A stretch of DNA of 20,070 nt, taken from the NCBI GenBank assembly GCA_937901335.1, contig CALCHC010000001.1:1-20070 (forward strand), in the 5' to 3' direction. Positions 5,683 through 14,343 of this stretch are shown here, one piece after another. The number at the start of each line of letters is the position of its first letter. The first letter of the stretch is position 1. The notes under the pieces are model-generated. The model was not told the origin of the DNA. It saw only the letters and a program-made list of their open reading frames with translations, and searched no databases. A program made the position numbers and the translations under genes. The stretch is from an uncultured Phascolarctobacterium sp. GTDB taxonomy: Bacteria > Bacillota > Negativicutes > Acidaminococcales > Acidaminococcaceae.

Positions 5683-7956
5683 TTGCAAAAGAAAACCCAG
5701 AAACCTGTAAAAAAGAATAATGGTTTAAGACGTTTGCTTGGTATTTTCCTGATGCTTAATGCATCTACCCTTGCTTACGCTTGCATAAAGAAACCTACAG
5801 AAGGTACTCTTGCCGTAATTGCACAATTTTTGAATAATTACTTAGGCAATTTCGCTATTATCGTACCGGTTATCTTATTCTTATTAGGTTTCGCAATTTT
5901 CTATTATGCAAGATTAAGCACTATTAAAAAAGAGATTAAAGCAGAAGTAAAAACTACTCTTCCTAAAACCAAAACTACTACTGAAGCTAAACCTAAAGTA
6001 AAGACTAAAACCTTTACTGTTCCTGAAGTAAAAGCTGAACCCGAAAAAGTTCAACGTAGTGTTTATGACCAAGAAGAGTTCCAAGAATTTACTGAAGGTA
6101 TCCGTAAAAAAAGTACCATCCGTAAAATCTTGAACTATAACAATTCCGGTGCTTATAACAATACACAGGTTAAAGAAGAAATTCATAAAGACCCTGTGCA
6201 AGTTCCTGAATGGCAGGAAGAAAAGCAATCCGTAATCTTGCGTCCCATCATCAATTATGATAATGGCGCAAAGCCTAGAATTGTTACTAAAGATATTATT
6301 AATGATGATGTCAAAGAAGAAGTTTTACCCGATATTAAGGAAGAACCTCGTAGACCTATCATCATCAACAATTACGCTAAGAAAGATAGAGTAGAGGAAC
6401 CAGTACCTGAAATTGTAGAAGAACATCCTAAGATTACTATCATTGATAGTGCAGATAATGTTCAACCTGCAACTCAAGGCAAGCTATTCAGTGAAGATAC
6501 TATTAAAAAATCTTCCTACAAACTTCCGCCTTTGCAAATCTTAGATAAACCTGTTGTGACTGATCCTATTTCTTACGAAGCAGACATCATGCGTCAATGC
6601 TCCGTCTTGGAACAAACCTTGGCAGACTTCAAAGTACGAGCTAAAGTTATCGCAGTAACACGTGGTCCTTCTGTAACTCGCTTTGAACTGGAACCTGCTG
6701 CTGGCGTAAAAGTAAGCTCCGTAGTAAATTTGGCTGATGATATTGCCTTGAAGCTTGCTGCTCCCGGTGTTCGTATTGAAGCACCTATTCCCGGTAAAGC
6801 AGCTATCGGCATCGAAGTTCCCAATATTAAGAATGACCCTGTAAACTTCCGTGAAGTTGTTGATAATGATGTAGTTCGTGGTCAAGAATCCAAGCTGTGC
6901 ATCGGTTTAGGTAAGGATATTAGCGGTAATATTATTCCTGCTGATTTATCCAAGATGCCTCACTTGCTTGTAGCAGGTTCTACCGGTTCTGGTAAATCTG
7001 TTTGTATTAACACCATTATCGCAGGTCTTTTATACAAAGCTCATCCTGATGATGTAAAACTCATCTTAGTAGACCCTAAAGTAGTAGAATTGTCGAACTA
7101 CAATGGTATTCCTCACTTGCTTGTTCCCGTTGTAACTGATGCTAAAAAAGCAGCTTCTGCTCTTCATTGGGCTGTTGCTGAAATGGAAAGACGTTATAAA
7201 GCTTTTGCAGATAATCATGTACGTGAAATTAAAAGCTATAATGAGCAAGCAATTGAAAAAATGCCTTACATCGTAATAATCATCGATGAATTATCTGACT
7301 TGATGATGGTAGCAAAGGTTGATGTAGAAGATGCCATCCTGCGTTTGGCTCAAAAAGCTCGTGCTGCAGGTATTCATCTTATCCTCGCAACACAAAGACC
7401 TTCTGTTGATGTAATTACCGGTATTGTAAAAGCAAATATCCCTTCTAGAATCGCTTTTGCAGTATCTTCTCAAACTGACTCTCGTACCATTCTTGATATG
7501 GGTGGTGCAGAAAAACTTTTGGGTAAAGGCGATATGCTCTTCTATCCCATTGGTTATAACAAACCTGTTCGTATTCAAGGCGCCTTCGTTAGTGACGGCG
7601 AGCTGAACAGAATTGTTGACTTTATCGTAAAACAATCTATTCCTGTAGAATACAAGGAAGAAGTAACTACCCAAGTTTTGGAATGTGATGCTAAAGAGAA
7701 CGCATCTGCTGATGACGGAACTGGTCAAATGGTAGATGATGAACTTTTTGAAGACGCATTGCGACTTGTTCTCGATATGGGACAAGCTTCCTCATCCATG
7801 CTGCAACGTCGTTTCCGTATTGGTTACACTCGTGCTGCACGTTTGGTTGATACCATGGAAGAGCTTGGTATTGTAGGACAATCTGTAGGTAGTAAACCTA
7901 GAGAAGTAATTTTAAGTAGACAAGAAATCGAAGATAGATTTTTAAGCAAAGAGTAA
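5683..7956 (+). CDS. ftsK: DNA translocase FtsK/SpoIIIE family
   Basis: The 757-residue hexameric ATPase pumps double-stranded DNA through the closing septum. It is close to B. subtilis SpoIIIE (787) and far shorter than E. coli FtsK. The membrane domain is small: only two hydrophobic segments are clear (about 15-34 and 56-76) where four are usual. A charged, repetitive linker rich in K, E and I follows (about 84-270). The alpha/beta motor starts near 277 (SYKLPPLQIL). Walker A is GSTGSGKS (432-439, Lys438) and Walker B is IVIIIDELSD with Asp535-Glu536. The C-terminal winged-helix gamma domain (about 685-757, DDELFEDALRLVL to RFLSKE) reads the polar DNA motifs that give direction. The TTG start at 5683 is chosen on SD spacing, 18 nt after rnjA. 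The gene is followed by a rodZ-like gene, an order resembling the spoIIIE-ymf region of Bacillus. Whether it acts in division or sporulation cannot be told. Confidence 0.93.
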   Translation: MQKKTQKPVKKNNGLRRLLGIFLMLNASTLAYACIKKPTEGTLAVIAQFLNNYLGNFAIIVPVILFLLGFAIFYYARLSTIKKEIKAEVKTTLPKTKTTTEAKPKVKTKTFTVPEVKAEPEKVQRSVYDQEEFQEFTEGIRKKSTIRKILNYNNSGAYNNTQVKEEIHKDPVQVPEWQEEKQSVILRPIINYDNGAKPRIVTKDIINDDVKEEVLPDIKEEPRRPIIINNYAKKDRVEEPVPEIVEEHPKITIIDSADNVQPATQGKLFSEDTIKKSSYKLPPLQILDKPVVTDPISYEADIMRQCSVLEQTLADFKVRAKVIAVTRGPSVTRFELEPAAGVKVSSVVNLADDIALKLAAPGVRIEAPIPGKAAIGIEVPNIKNDPVNFREVVDNDVVRGQESKLCIGLGKDISGNIIPADLSKMPHLLVAGSTGSGKSVCINTIIAGLLYKAHPDDVKLILVDPKVVELSNYNGIPHLLVPVVTDAKKAASALHWAVAEMERRYKAFADNHVREIKSYNEQAIEKMPYIVIIIDELSDLMMVAKVDVEDAILRLAQKARAAGIHLILATQRPSVDVITGIVKANIPSRIAFAVSSQTDSRTILDMGGAEKLLGKGDMLFYPIGYNKPVRIQGAFVSDGELNRIVDFIVKQSIPVEYKEEVTTQVLECDAKENASADDGTGQMVDDELFEDALRLVLDMGQASSSMLQRRFRIGYTRAARLVDTMEELGIVGQSVGSKPREVILSRQEIEDRFLSKE

Positions 7957-7968
7957 GGGGGATATAAA

Positions 7969-8748
7969 ATGGATAGTGTTGGTAAAATTTTATACGAAGC
8001 AAGAGCAGCTAAAGGTATAACCCTTCTCGATGCTGAAAAAGCTACAAGCATTCGTGCTTCTTACTTGGATGCTTTAGAACAAGATGATTATGCAAAAATG
8101 CCTGAAGAAGTGTTTATCAAAGGCATCATTCGTAATTACGGTAACTATTTAGGCTTAAATGGTCCTGAATTAGTTGATATGTATAAAGCTCAAAGAATTG
8201 GTACTGTTGTTGAAAATGTTAAGAGTAAAGGTATTCGTGAAGTAGATAGTGTTAGAATGAATATTTCTCTTAAACAACATAGAAGTGCTGGTAGTGGCAT
8301 TTCTGCTTATCAAGGACCTGATAATAAAAAAAGCATTGCTAAGCAAATCTTTGCTGGTGCGTTTTGTGTTGTAATTCTTGTTGCAGGCTATTTTGGTGTA
8401 CCTAAAGTAATGGAATTATTGCACTCCAACAAAGAAGCTGCTCCTGCAGCTATTGTTGTAACTCCTGTAGCAGAAGAAGCTAAAAAAGAAGCTGCTCCTG
8501 TAGCACCTGTAGTAGAAAAAGTAAATGTGGAAATGACTGCTTATGGTGATTGCTGGCTTGAAGTTAAAGCAGATGGCAAGGATATTTTTGAAGGCATGTT
8601 GAAAGCGAAGGATGTAAAATTCTTCGAAGCAGATGAAAAGCTCGTTGTTAAATATGGCAACGTTGGTGTTATGGAAGTAAAGGTTAATGGTGAGCCTGTA
8701 AGCATGCAAGGCGAACAAGGTGTTGCCATTAAAACCTACACTAAATAA
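7969..8748 (+). CDS. rodZ: RodZ-like membrane protein (HTH_25 and DUF4115)
   Basis: The 259-residue single-pass protein has the RodZ layout. A cytoplasmic Cro/CI-like helix-turn-helix domain (about 1-72, GKILYEARAAKGITLLDAEK onward) is the part that binds MreB in the family. A basic juxtamembrane stretch and one membrane helix (about 126-146) follow. Then come an Ala/Pro/Glu/Lys-rich periplasmic linker with repeated EEAKKEAAP-type units (155-183) and a C-terminal beta-rich DUF4115 domain (about 184-255, DCWLEVKADGKDIFEGML). RodZ supports rod shape by linking MreB filaments to the cell-wall machinery; the YmfM protein of Bacillus is the equivalent. The start ATG has AAGGGGG 7 nt upstream, overlapping the ftsK stop, which suggests translational coupling. 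It is unlikely to be a true transcription factor because it is membrane-anchored. Confidence 0.85.
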   Translation: MDSVGKILYEARAAKGITLLDAEKATSIRASYLDALEQDDYAKMPEEVFIKGIIRNYGNYLGLNGPELVDMYKAQRIGTVVENVKSKGIREVDSVRMNISLKQHRSAGSGISAYQGPDNKKSIAKQIFAGAFCVVILVAGYFGVPKVMELLHSNKEAAPAAIVVTPVAEEAKKEAAPVAPVVEKVNVEMTAYGDCWLEVKADGKDIFEGMLKAKDVKFFEADEKLVVKYGNVGVMEVKVNGEPVSMQGEQGVAIKTYTK

Positions 8749-8763
8749 ATTCGGAGATAGCTT

Positions 8764-10740
8764 ATGAAAAAGTTTTTACCGATTTCTAAAGAAGAAATCG
8801 TTGAACGTGGTTGGGATCAAATTGACTTTTTATTTGTCAGTGGCGACGCTTATGTAGACCATCCTTCCTTTGGCCCTGCAGTAATTTGTAGAGTATTGGA
8901 AGCTCAAGGCTACAGAGTTGCTTTGTTGTGCCAACCTGATTGGACTAAACCTTATAACTTTGGTGCTCTTGGTAAACCTCGCTTGGGTGTTATGATTTCC
9001 GGTGGTAACTTGGATTCTATGCTGTGCCATTACACTGCAGCCAAAAAACCTCGCACCACTGATAAATACACTCCCGGTGGTGAAATGGGCAAGCGCCCTG
9101 ACCATGCTACCATGGTTTATGCTCAACAAGTTAAAAAATTATGGCCTGATATGCCTGTAATCATTGGTGGTATTGAAGCAAGCTTGCGACGTTTCGTACA
9201 TTTTGATTACTGGGAAAATAAACTGCTTCCTTCTATCTTAGAAAGCAGTGGGGCAGATTTACTTGTTTATGGTATGGGTGAGAAGCAAGTAGTAGAAATT
9301 GCAGATTACTTGGCTGGTGGTGCTTCTTTAGAAGATATGCACTACATTCGTGGTACTGCGTACTGCTCTAAAAACTTACCTGAACTCCCTGAAGAAGAAA
9401 TTGTTGAACTTCCTTCTTTAGCTGAAATCAAAAATGATAAAGCACTTTTTGCTAAAGCTTACAATTTGCAAAGTAAGGAACAAGATCCTTTCTATGGCAA
9501 GACTGTAGTACAAAAAGGCGTTAAGAAATATATCATCCAAAATCCTTCTACTTTCCCCTTGGAACAAGAAGAAATGGATGCAATCTACGATTTAGATTAT
9601 ATGCACGACTGCCATCCGTCCTATAAAGCTTACGGTGGTATTGCAGCTTTGGAAGAAGTACAGTTTAGTATTGTAAGCTGTCGTGGCTGCTTCGGTAGCT
9701 GCTCCTTCTGCGCAATTCATGCACATCAAGGACGTATCATCCAAGCTCGTAGTCATGAATCTATTTTACGTGAAGCAAAGATTATTTCTCAGCTTCCCGG
9801 TTTTAAAGGATATATTCACGACGTTGGTGGTCCTACTGCAAACTTCCGTCATCCTTCCTGTGCTAAACAATTGAAGGTAGGCGTGTGCAAGGACAGACAA
9901 TGTTTGTTCCCCAATCCTTGTCCCAACATTAACGCTGACCACAGCGATTATATTTCCTTGCTTCGTAAAGTACGCGCACTTCCCGGAATTAAAAAAGTTT
10001 TCATTCGCAGTGGTATTCGTTTTGACTACCTCTTAGCAGATAAAAACTTGAATTTCTTGGACGAGCTGTGCCGTTTCCACGTTAGCGGTCAATTAAAGAT
10101 TGCTCCTGAACATGTGGCACCGCCTGTTTTAGAAAAGATGGGTAAGCCCGGCAAAGAAGTTTACACTCGCTTTATGCGTTTGTTCGATAAAAAGAATAAG
10201 GAAATTGGTTTGCCCCAATTCCTCGTTCCGTATTTCATTTCCAGTCATCCCGGTTGTACTTTGAATAATGCAGTAGAGTTGGCAGAGTTCTTGCGTGATA
10301 TTAAACATCATCCGCAACAAGTTCAAGACTTTATTCCGACTCCCGGTAGTGCTTCTACTGCAATGTATTATTCTGGCATTGACCCGGAAACTGGTAAAAG
10401 CGTTTTCGTTGCCCGCAACCCTCACGATAAAGCAATGCAACGTGCTTTAATGCAATACCGCAATCCCAGCAATAGACAACTTGTTTTAGAAGCGTTGCAA
10501 AAAGCTAATCGTATGGATTTAGTTGGTAGCGGTCCTAAATGCTTAATCTATGTTGATGATAAAAAACAAGGCAAGCGTTTTGGTAATAGACCTACTAATG
10601 GTAAACCCACCGGTGGTAAAGCTACTGGTAACAAACCTGCTGGAGCTAAAGGAAGCTTTGGCAAAGCTGGCAATAATAAACCCTTTGATAAATTCGATAA
10701 GAAAACAAGTGGTAAAAATACAACTCGTAAACATAAATAA
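8764..10740 (+). CDS. ygiQ: YgiQ-family (UPF0313) radical SAM protein with a basic low-complexity tail
   Basis: The 658-residue product opens with the hallmark YgiQ N-terminus (FLPISKEEIVERGWDQ, then SGDAYVDHPSFGPAVICRVL). It carries a radical SAM cluster motif C-FGS-C-SF-C (Cys309, Cys313, Cys316) inside SCRGCFGSCSFCAIHAHQGR, so it should hold a 4Fe-4S cluster and cleave S-adenosylmethionine. Other family stretches are GGIEASLRRFVHFDYW, QLKIAPEHVAPPVLEKMGKP and DFIPTPGSASTAMYYSG. The reaction and substrate of this widespread family are, to my knowledge, not established. Residues from about 600 to the end form a tail of Gly, Lys, Asn, Thr and Pro repeats (GKPTGGKATGNKPAGAKG-like), strongly basic and probably disordered, suggestive of RNA or ribosome contact. 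The ATG has CGGAGA upstream and follows the rodZ-like gene after 15 nt. Confidence 0.92.
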   Translation: MKKFLPISKEEIVERGWDQIDFLFVSGDAYVDHPSFGPAVICRVLEAQGYRVALLCQPDWTKPYNFGALGKPRLGVMISGGNLDSMLCHYTAAKKPRTTDKYTPGGEMGKRPDHATMVYAQQVKKLWPDMPVIIGGIEASLRRFVHFDYWENKLLPSILESSGADLLVYGMGEKQVVEIADYLAGGASLEDMHYIRGTAYCSKNLPELPEEEIVELPSLAEIKNDKALFAKAYNLQSKEQDPFYGKTVVQKGVKKYIIQNPSTFPLEQEEMDAIYDLDYMHDCHPSYKAYGGIAALEEVQFSIVSCRGCFGSCSFCAIHAHQGRIIQARSHESILREAKIISQLPGFKGYIHDVGGPTANFRHPSCAKQLKVGVCKDRQCLFPNPCPNINADHSDYISLLRKVRALPGIKKVFIRSGIRFDYLLADKNLNFLDELCRFHVSGQLKIAPEHVAPPVLEKMGKPGKEVYTRFMRLFDKKNKEIGLPQFLVPYFISSHPGCTLNNAVELAEFLRDIKHHPQQVQDFIPTPGSASTAMYYSGIDPETGKSVFVARNPHDKAMQRALMQYRNPSNRQLVLEALQKANRMDLVGSGPKCLIYVDDKKQGKRFGNRPTNGKPTGGKATGNKPAGAKGSFGKAGNNKPFDKFDKKTSGKNTTRKHK

Positions 10741-10751
10741 CGGAGGATTTA

Positions 10752-11738
10752 ATGTTTCGTAAAATTTTCGCTACACTGCTTATGTTAGCAACATTTTTTG
10801 TTGCAGCCTGCGGCGAGCAAACCGAAACAAAAGTTAATAAAAATCTTGTAGTTTATTCTCAGCTTGACCAAGCGTTCACTGATGAACTTCTCAAAACTTA
10901 TGGTCAAAGCTCTAAGAATATTTCTATATCCGCTATTTACGAGTTAAAGCAAGGAGGTGCTGCTCCAGACATTGTTTTGGCAAATAGCACCGTACTGCAA
11001 AATTTACACTTAGAAGGTAAATTTCAAGGCATAATCTCCAGTGCGGGGGATAGGATTCCTCGCCAATTTAAAGATATTGATGGTCATTGGTATGGAGTTT
11101 TTTACGACCCTGCAGTATTTTTGGTGAATCAACAATTCGCAAGAACCGTTGGTCAAGAAAAATTACAAAGCTGGTCAGACCTTGCTCGTCTTACAGATGC
11201 ACATATCTCTGTAGAAAATCTTACCAACAGCTACAGTACAATTGCTTTTATGAGTTCATTCGCTTCTAAAATGGGTGAAGAAGTTTTTCTAAACTATATG
11301 CGTAGCGTTAACGGCTTCATCAATCAATATGCAAAATTTCCTTTCACACCAGTACGTATGGCTGCAGTAGGTGATGCAGACGTTGCAATTACTAGACAAA
11401 GCTATGTCTCCAAGTATTTGGAAAACAACTTTCCCGCTTATGTAATCGTTCCTAAAGAGGGAACTCCTGCGGAATTGTTTGGTATTGCAGTTTATAAGGA
11501 ATGTAAGTATAAAAAAGAAGCAACTGATTTCATCAACTGGATTATTGCTGATGAAGTTGTAAAGACATTGTCCCAAAAAATTGATACAGGCTATATGTTC
11601 CTTTTACCTAATGGAATGAATGGAGCGCTAGCCAATACTGATAATTTATGGTTGAACACAAAATACCAAACTGCAGAACAGCAAGAAGCGCTTGCTCTGC
11701 GTTGGTTACAAACCGTTCGTTTTAGTGATAAAAATTAG
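10752..11738 (+). CDS. Extracellular solute-binding lipoprotein (family 1, iron/AfuA-like), no transporter partner nearby
   Basis: The 328-residue product starts with a lipoprotein signal peptide: basic MFRK, a hydrophobic core LLMLATFF and lipobox VAAC with Cys20, so it is expected to be exported and lipid-anchored. The mature part resembles the periplasmic-binding-protein type 2 fold of the AfuA/FbpA group: NLVVYSQLDQAFTDELL (31-47), APDIVLANS (71-79), WYGVFYDPAVFLVN in the hinge area and a C-terminal ELFGIAVYKECKYKKEATDF segment. Such proteins deliver ferric ions, thiamine, polyamines or similar small solutes to an ABC importer. No permease or ATPase gene is in the window; the neighbours are ygiQ and rimO, so it is an orphan that either feeds a distant importer or acts as a sensor. 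SD CGGAGG lies 5 nt before the ATG. The rimO SD overlaps its stop codon. The ligand is unknown. Confidence 0.8.
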   Translation: MFRKIFATLLMLATFFVAACGEQTETKVNKNLVVYSQLDQAFTDELLKTYGQSSKNISISAIYELKQGGAAPDIVLANSTVLQNLHLEGKFQGIISSAGDRIPRQFKDIDGHWYGVFYDPAVFLVNQQFARTVGQEKLQSWSDLARLTDAHISVENLTNSYSTIAFMSSFASKMGEEVFLNYMRSVNGFINQYAKFPFTPVRMAAVGDADVAITRQSYVSKYLENNFPAYVIVPKEGTPAELFGIAVYKECKYKKEATDFINWIIADEVVKTLSQKIDTGYMFLLPNGMNGALANTDNLWLNTKYQTAEQQEALALRWLQTVRFSDKN

Positions 11739-11742
11739 GAGG
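11737..11742 (+). promoter_or_regulatory. Shine-Dalgarno site for rimO, overlapping the upstream stop codon
   Basis: AGGAGG shares its first two bases with the TAG stop (11736-11738) of the lipoprotein gene and ends 6 nt before ATG 11749. This fixes the rimO start at 11749, since open sequence further upstream lies in the lipoprotein gene. It also suggests translational coupling. Confidence 0.8.
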
Positions 11743-11748
11743 AACATA

Positions 11749-13068
11749 ATGAAATTAGGTATGGTAAGCCTTGGTTGCCCCAAAAACTTGGTGGATTCCG
11801 AGGTTATGCTTGGCATAATTCGTGATAAAAATTTAGAAATTACCAATGATCCTTCCGAAGCAGATATTATCATTGTTAATACCTGTGGCTTCATTGAAAG
11901 TGCTAAGGAAGAATCTATCAATACTATTTTGCAAATGGCAGAATATAAAGAAGAAGGTAACTGCAAATATTTATTGGTTACCGGTTGCTTAGGTCAACGT
12001 TATGCTGATGAACTTTTTGCAGAATTGACTGAAGTAGATGCTATTGTTGGTAAAGATAGCTTTACCGATATTGGTATGGTAATTGATGAAGTAATGGCAG
12101 GTAAACGTTTGGTTCATTTGGAAAAAGGCGCTCCCTTAACAAATCAACCGCGTATGCTCACTACTCCCAATTACATGGCTTACTTAAAAATTGCAGAAGG
12201 CTGCGACAACTGCTGCTCCTACTGCGCAATTCCGCAAATCTGCGGACCTTACACAAGCCGTCCTTATGAAGAAGTAATCGCTGAAGCTAAAGAATTGGCT
12301 GCAAGTGGCATCAAAGAAATCATTGTTGTAGCACAAGATACTACTCGTTATGGTGAAGACCTGTACGGTAAATTGATGCTTCCTCAATTATTGAAAGATT
12401 TGAATGAATTGGATGGGGTAGAGTGGATTCGCGTAATGTACTTATATCCCAACAACTTCAATGATGAATTAATCGAAGCATTCGCAACCTTAGACAAGGT
12501 TTGCAAATACATCGATATTCCTTTGCAACACGCAAGTGATACTCTGCTTAGCAGCATGAACCGCTACGATACTAAAGCAGAAGTAGAAGCATTGCTCACC
12601 AAATTGCGTGCGCGCATCCCTGAAATCGTAATTAGAACTACTTTCATCGTAGGTTTCCCCGGTGAAACTGATGAAGACTTTGAAATCTTAAAAGACTTTG
12701 TAACTGCACAACGCTTCGAAAACGCAGGCGTGTTCCAATATTCTCAAGAAGAAGGTACTGTAGCAGGTGCAATGCCTAACCAAATTCCTGATGAAATCAA
12801 AGAAAACCGTTACCATGAATTGATGGCACTGCAAGCAGAAATCTCTGAAGAACTCCATCAAGAAATGGAAGATAAAGAACTGACCGTTGTTATCGAAGGT
12901 TTTGACGAAGAAAACCCGGAACTTGGTGCTGCCCGTTCCTATCGTGAAGCACCTGAAATCGACGGTAACATTTTCGTAGAAAACGCTGGTGACTTGAACA
13001 TCGGTGATTTTGTAAAAGTTCGCATTCTGCAAGGTTTTACCTACGAAATGGTGGCAGAAAGGGTATAA
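11749..13068 (+). CDS. rimO: Ribosomal protein S12 methylthiotransferase RimO
   Basis: The 439-residue radical SAM enzyme adds a methylthio group to the conserved Asp of ribosomal protein S12. The start MKLGMVSLGCPKNLVDSEVM is the diagnostic RimO opening, and the length fits the family (about 440). Domains in order: an MTTase N-terminal domain with three cluster cysteines (Cys10 in SLGCPKN, one in VNTCGFIES, one in VTGCLGQRY), a radical SAM domain with CDNCCSYC (Cys152, Cys156, Cys159) preceded by KIAEG, and a C-terminal TRAM domain (about 375-439) ending in GFTYEMVAERV. Two additional cysteines sit by the radical SAM site: Cys155, and Cys165 in IPQICGPYTSR, where relatives usually have Arg in IPxxRG. 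It sits between the orphan lipoprotein gene and cinA. A MiaB role (tRNA) is less likely given the opening motif. Confidence 0.94.
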   Translation: MKLGMVSLGCPKNLVDSEVMLGIIRDKNLEITNDPSEADIIIVNTCGFIESAKEESINTILQMAEYKEEGNCKYLLVTGCLGQRYADELFAELTEVDAIVGKDSFTDIGMVIDEVMAGKRLVHLEKGAPLTNQPRMLTTPNYMAYLKIAEGCDNCCSYCAIPQICGPYTSRPYEEVIAEAKELAASGIKEIIVVAQDTTRYGEDLYGKLMLPQLLKDLNELDGVEWIRVMYLYPNNFNDELIEAFATLDKVCKYIDIPLQHASDTLLSSMNRYDTKAEVEALLTKLRARIPEIVIRTTFIVGFPGETDEDFEILKDFVTAQRFENAGVFQYSQEEGTVAGAMPNQIPDEIKENRYHELMALQAEISEELHQEMEDKELTVVIEGFDEENPELGAARSYREAPEIDGNIFVENAGDLNIGDFVKVRILQGFTYEMVAERV

Positions 13069-13086
13069 TCCCAAGGAGTCAGTAAA

Positions 13087-14322
13087 ATGATTGTTGAAGT
13101 TATCAATACAGGCACAGAACTTCTTTTAGGCGAAATCCTTAATACAAACTTCCAATATCTTTCCAGACATCTGAACAACAGAGGTTTTGATGTGTTGTAT
13201 CAGACTACTGTTGGTGATAACGAGCGTCGCATGGAGCAGGTAATTCACAATGCTATGAGCCGCGCTGATATGATTATCACAACTGGTGGTTTAGGACCAA
13301 CACGTGGTGACATTACTAAAGATATTGTCATGAAGGCTTGTAATGTTGAAGGCTATTTAGACCAAGAGGTTTTAAATAAAATCAACGCCTTTTTTGCAAA
13401 AAGAAAAACCTGCAAGGCATCTAATAATGACAAGCAGGCAATAGTTCCTATTGGTGCAACTGTATTGAATAATGAGGTTGGTACTGCTCCTGGATTATGG
13501 CTTGAGCATAACGATAAAATCTTTATCATGCTTCCTGGTCCACCTTCCGAGTTGATGCACGTATGTGAAAAGCAGCTGTGGCCTTTGTTAGACAATAAAT
13601 TTGCAGGGCAGGGGATAATCCTTTCTCGCGTACTGCATTTAAGAGGCATAGGTGAATCTACCGTTGCTGAACTTATTGACGATTTAATCGTAAAACAAAC
13701 CAATCCTACTTTGGCAATTTACGCTCGTCGCGGTGAAATCATCATCAGAATTACTGCAAAGGCAGTTGATGCTACTGCAGCAACAGTAATGTTAGATGAG
13801 GGAGAAGCTGCGTTACGTGAGCGTTTAGAGAAATATATTTATGGTGTTGATGACGAAACCCTTGCTTCTTATTTAGGCAAGAAACTTCTCAAACAGCACA
13901 AAACAATTTCCTTTGCAGAATCCTGTACAGGTGGCTTAGCAAGTAATCTTGTTACAGATATTGCAGGTAGCTCAGAATACCTTATTGGCTCTATAGTAAC
14001 CTACACAAACGAAGCTAAACATAATTTACTTAAAGTAAAGGAAGAAACCTTAAATGCCTACGGAGCAGTAAGTGAAGAAACTGCTTTAGAAATGGCACAG
14101 GGTGTTCGCAAGCTGTTTGGTAGCGATTTTGGGGTAGGGATTACAGGCAATGCTGGCCCTGGTGGCAGTGAAGGTAAACCAGTTGGTTTAGTTTATATTG
14201 CCATAGCTACACCTGATGAAGTATACTGTAAGGAATTTAACTTTACTTCTACCAGAATAGAAAATAAACTGCGAATCGCGCTTACAGCGATATCTATGGT
14301 TATTGATAAATTAAGTGAATAA
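13087..14322 (+). CDS. cinA: CinA: nicotinamide-nucleotide amidohydrolase/ADP-ribose pyrophosphatase, competence-damage family
   Basis: The 411-residue two-domain protein matches full-length CinA. The N-terminal molybdopterin-binding-like (COG1058) domain (about 1-170) starts MIVEVINTGTELLLGEILNTN and contains TTGGLGPTRGD, which in the family hydrolyses ADP-ribose. The C-terminal PncC domain (about 255-411) has the deamidase motif FAESCTGGLAS (276-286), GSIVTYTNEAK with a conserved Lys, and GITGNAGPGG; it returns NMN to nicotinic acid mononucleotide in NAD recycling. The start ATG follows AAGGAGT by 6 nt and the rimO stop by 18 nt. In Bacillus-type genomes cinA usually lies between pgsA and recA downstream of the ymf cluster. 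Neither is here; a DEAD-box helicase gene follows instead. Confidence 0.94.
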   Translation: MIVEVINTGTELLLGEILNTNFQYLSRHLNNRGFDVLYQTTVGDNERRMEQVIHNAMSRADMIITTGGLGPTRGDITKDIVMKACNVEGYLDQEVLNKINAFFAKRKTCKASNNDKQAIVPIGATVLNNEVGTAPGLWLEHNDKIFIMLPGPPSELMHVCEKQLWPLLDNKFAGQGIILSRVLHLRGIGESTVAELIDDLIVKQTNPTLAIYARRGEIIIRITAKAVDATAATVMLDEGEAALRERLEKYIYGVDDETLASYLGKKLLKQHKTISFAESCTGGLASNLVTDIAGSSEYLIGSIVTYTNEAKHNLLKVKEETLNAYGAVSEETALEMAQGVRKLFGSDFGVGITGNAGPGGSEGKPVGLVYIAIATPDEVYCKEFNFTSTRIENKLRIALTAISMVIDKLSE

Positions 14323-14343
14323 AATGTTGGAGGAAAATATTTA

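Noticed and set aside
13064..13069. TATAAT before cinA as an internal promoter
   Set aside because: It overlaps the rimO stop region, and the sequence 17 nt upstream (CTACGA) does not resemble a -35 box.
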